Source of the DNA: Alitta virens
Lineage: Eukaryota; Annelida; Polychaeta; Phyllodocida; Nereididae
DNA length: 64,000 nt
Assembly: GCA_932294295.1 (NCBI GenBank)
Contig: OW028575.1
Coordinates: 15,318,058 to 15,382,057 of the forward strand
Direction of reading: 5' to 3'
Made by a program: the position numbers and the translations under genes. Below the pieces are notes generated by a model. That model worked only from the letters and a program-made list of their open reading frames with translations. It was not told the origin of the DNA and made no database searches. Each line of letters starts with the position of its first letter. Positions within the stretch are counted from its first letter, which is position 1. Below are positions 62,801-64,000 of the stretch, one piece after another.

Positions 62801-63851
62801 TCTTTTGGCAGCACGGCATATTCCTATACAAAAAAAGTATATGGGTCAGTGAGGCATTATAAGTATAATTAACACAATGGGACTGGATTACCCAATACAT
62901 GTACAACAAAAAGTTAATTTATACCAAATTACATGATTACTAAATTGAAACAATACTTAATTGCAACAATGCATTGTCATGTAGTGCCACGATGTGATCA
63001 GTTATACATTCTAATGTAATATGTTAATGTCATAGTACATACTGTATCATAGAGCTTCATATTCTTTAATGTACATAATGACATTATTACAAAATCACCT
63101 TTGACATCAGCGTAGCCAAGATTTTCAATGTATATTGGAGACCCTTCCTTGTCAACTCCATAAAATCCACCGGGGTAATATTTTGTCAAGACTTCAGGAG
63201 GGGTAAAAGTTTCTAAAATGTGATCAGCTCCAGTTTGTTTTCTCCATTTTAGACTCTGTAAATAATTTTCACACAGTTAAAAATATTATATTTTACTTAA
63301 TCATATGTCAAATCTGCAGCGCCTCCAAAAGTTTTACTGATCATGTCATCGATCCTGTATACATTGGAGAGCCCAATTTGGCATTTTGAAACTATGTTAT
63401 GTTATACAACACTTACATTCCTCAGCATTTCCTCAGACTTCTTGACATCAAATAATCTGGCTGAAAATCAGAAATAAATTCTAATATACATTAAGCCCAT
63501 ATAAAAAAAAAGGTGTTTTTAAAATTTGGTACATTAATGGACCCTGGATTATGCAATATAAAAGTTTCGACATCAATGCTGTTGGTCTGACACTTGAGCC
63601 CGCATATATGACCAGCTTCCAGAGGCAGTTGTAATGATATAAGATAATAATGATTGGCGACCACACCTTATTACACATTTACCCCATGGTTTGAGTCTTT
63701 TACTTGCCACAGCATATATATATATATATACGTATATGTCACTCATCGCTCATACACACAATTAAAGCTTCATTTTCCTACCTCTCAGCCATCTCAAAAG
63801 ATATCTGTCGTCATGGTGAGGCTGCAGGACGTCTTTTAGTTTCACTCTAAA
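59742..63851 (-). CDS. SEC14L: SEC14-like protein (CRAL-TRIO + GOLD), 5' end truncated by window edge
   Basis: Eleven minus-strand exons join in frame to 382 residues ending in TAG at 59742-59744: 63782-63851, 63417-63460, 63099-63255, 62729-62823, 62548-62623, 62293-62373, 62087-62170, 61077-61174, 60851-60993, 60089-60252, 59742-59878. All introns are GT-AG and all phases agree. Residues 1-38 match the CRAL-TRIO N-terminal helices (DDRYLLRWLRARLFDVKKSE), about 55-228 the lipid-binding SEC14 fold (KYYPGGFYGVDKEGSPIYI, HYPETLKRTYIIN, KPFLHENTRKKI, QIPVQWGGT), and about 245-362 a GOLD beta domain (WQFQTESRDIKYSL, VFDNSYSYFTAKK). This order is diagnostic of animal SEC14L2/3/4 proteins, cytosolic carriers of phospholipids and hydrophobic ligands such as tocopherol and squalene. 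By comparison with the roughly 400-residue vertebrate proteins, about 20 N-terminal residues are missing; their exon lies beyond 64000. The core is intact with no frameshift. Ligand and paralogue cannot be told from sequence alone. Confidence 0.94.
60089..60252 (-). CDS. SEC14L: SEC14L exon j
   Basis: 164 bases, residues 283-337, core of the GOLD domain: WQFQTESRDIKYSL and LIMEDGDLACKTPGT. Acceptor CATTTTCAG, donor GTAAGC. A longer reading through the donor into the intron is a run-on, not part of the protein. Confidence 0.91.
60851..60993 (-). CDS. SEC14L: SEC14L exon i
   Basis: 143 bases, residues 236-282, VCKGGDVPKEYYTQ then the start of the GOLD domain (TTVTVSRGKKHLIPIEVKDS). GGDIP(R/K)xYY is the linker conserved in SEC14L proteins. 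Acceptor CTAATTAAAG, donor GTAAGTG. Confidence 0.91.
61077..61174 (-). CDS. SEC14L: SEC14L exon h
   Basis: 98 bases, residues 203-235, ANWRQKVLQDIDADQIPVQW followed by GGT, which closes the SEC14 fold as in the family's IP(V/E)YGG motif. The donor is placed at GTAGAT; a shift of a few bases is possible because the exon end is G-rich, but only this choice keeps phase 0 with the next exon. Confidence 0.9.
62087..62170 (-). CDS. SEC14L: SEC14L exon g
   Basis: 84 bases, residues 175-202, encoding VKPFLHENTRKKIVF, equivalent to the vertebrate IKPFLSEDTRKKI stretch (gate helix and following segment). Acceptor TTGTTTCCAG, donor GTACAA. Confidence 0.92.
62293..62373 (-). CDS. SEC14L: SEC14L exon f
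   Basis: 81 bases, residues 148-174, carrying HYPETLKRTYIIN, the near-invariant YPE(T/R)L motif of SEC14 domains. Acceptor GAATTTCAG, donor GTAAGC. Confidence 0.93.
62548..62623 (-). CDS. SEC14L: SEC14L exon e
   Basis: 76 bases, residues 123-147, with the conserved central strand FVIICDM followed by YYGLKHLYKP, equivalent to the vertebrate IYDCEGLGLKHLWKP segment. Acceptor GTTTTTCAG, donor GTAAAT. Confidence 0.92.
62729..62823 (-). CDS. SEC14L: SEC14L exon d
   Basis: 95 bases, residues 91-122, acceptor TTTGTATAG, donor GTATGTG. It encodes the helix that in vertebrate proteins carries RTKMRECELLL; here it reads RSDVIKFKIASCEKN, so the fold is kept but the sequence has diverged. Confidence 0.88.
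63099..63255 (-). CDS. SEC14L: SEC14L exon c
   Basis: 157 bases, residues 39-90. It holds the most recognisable segment, KYYPGGFYGVDKEGSPIYI followed by ADVKG, which is the first strand and ligand-pocket entry of the SEC14 lipid-binding domain. Acceptor TATTTACAG, donor GTGATT. Confidence 0.93.
63417..63460 (-). CDS. SEC14L: SEC14L exon b
   Basis: 44 bases, residues 24-38 (ARLFDVKKSEEMLRN), between a TGATTTTCAG acceptor and a GTAAGTG donor. It completes the CRAL-TRIO N-terminal helix pair. The intron separating it from exon a contains a partial SINE. Confidence 0.9.
63590..63715 (-). mobile_element. SINE fragment in a SEC14L intron
   Basis: Minus strand: GGCAAGTAAAAGACTC, a CCATGGGG block, and a tail with CTGCCTCTGGAAGCTGG. 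The tRNA head is absent. It ends against a TA microsatellite at 63714-63736. Confidence 0.55.
63782..63851 (-). CDS. SEC14L: SEC14L exon a (first in window)
   Basis: 70 bases, residues 1-23 of the visible protein, starting in phase 0 after a TTTTCCAG acceptor and ending one base into a codon before GTAGG. It encodes the start of the CRAL-TRIO N-terminal domain, with DDRYLLRWLR as the family hallmark. The acceptor shows that at least one more coding exon lies upstream, outside the window. Confidence 0.9.
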
Positions 63852-64000
63852 CTGGAAAATAGAGAAAAACCATATCAAATTGTTCCATTTAATAATTTAT
63901 ACAAAATAAATACATTTACCTATACCTTGGGACAAGTTGGGTAAATATAATTTAGATATATATTTTTTTTAATTTTCAATATATATACATGGTTTTGTAG

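Overview
This window is AT-rich nuclear DNA from an animal. Short coding exons with clear GT-AG splice sites are separated by introns from about 100 bases to more than 5 kb, and the spacer is full of tRNA-headed SINEs, a decayed LINE, foldback (MITE-like) palindromes, microsatellites and G/C tracts. No operon, prokaryotic gene, viral gene, CRISPR array or rRNA is visible. The type of SINE, LINE and foldback, and the animal-type SEC14L gene, suggest a marine invertebrate (mollusc, hemichordate, cephalochordate or similar). The sequence alone does not decide the phylum.

Two protein genes can be reconstructed exon by exon, both on the minus strand. (1) Positions 63851 down to 59742 hold eleven in-phase exons (382 residues to the stop codon, only the N-terminus missing off the right edge) of a SEC14-like CRAL-TRIO plus GOLD protein of the SEC14L2 type, a phospholipid/tocopherol/squalene-binding carrier. 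(2) Positions 42960 down to 32906 hold four exons joined by three phase-2 introns. They encode a 271-residue protein with an acidic N-terminal third and a basic, helical C-terminal half that I cannot assign to a family. Its start is fixed by an upstream in-frame stop, and a seven-codon upstream ORF overlaps the start codon.

From 1 to 32 kb the window is mostly non-coding. Isolated exon-like segments with good splice signals lie at 1702-1877, 14001-14086 and 27382-27545 on the minus strand, and at 15201-15336 and 17237-17415 on the plus strand. They may belong to one or more long genes whose other exons I could not find, and I do not recognise them. A CpG- and CCAAT-rich patch at about 31.7-31.9 kb is a possible promoter for something transcribed leftward.

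The rest is repeats and possible regulatory DNA: one SINE family with at least five dispersed copies, a LINE 3' end at 54.8-55.5 kb, several near-perfect inverted repeats (3.65, 12.2-13.1, 40.2, 41.3 kb), a nuclear-receptor half-site cluster at 5.5 kb, a TGACGT cluster at 48.36 kb, and a recurring CTCAAGGTGCCCCAC motif at 56.4-57.5 kb. I found no convincing new multi-gene system. The most useful leads are the unassigned 271-residue gene, the orphan exons and the structured repeats.
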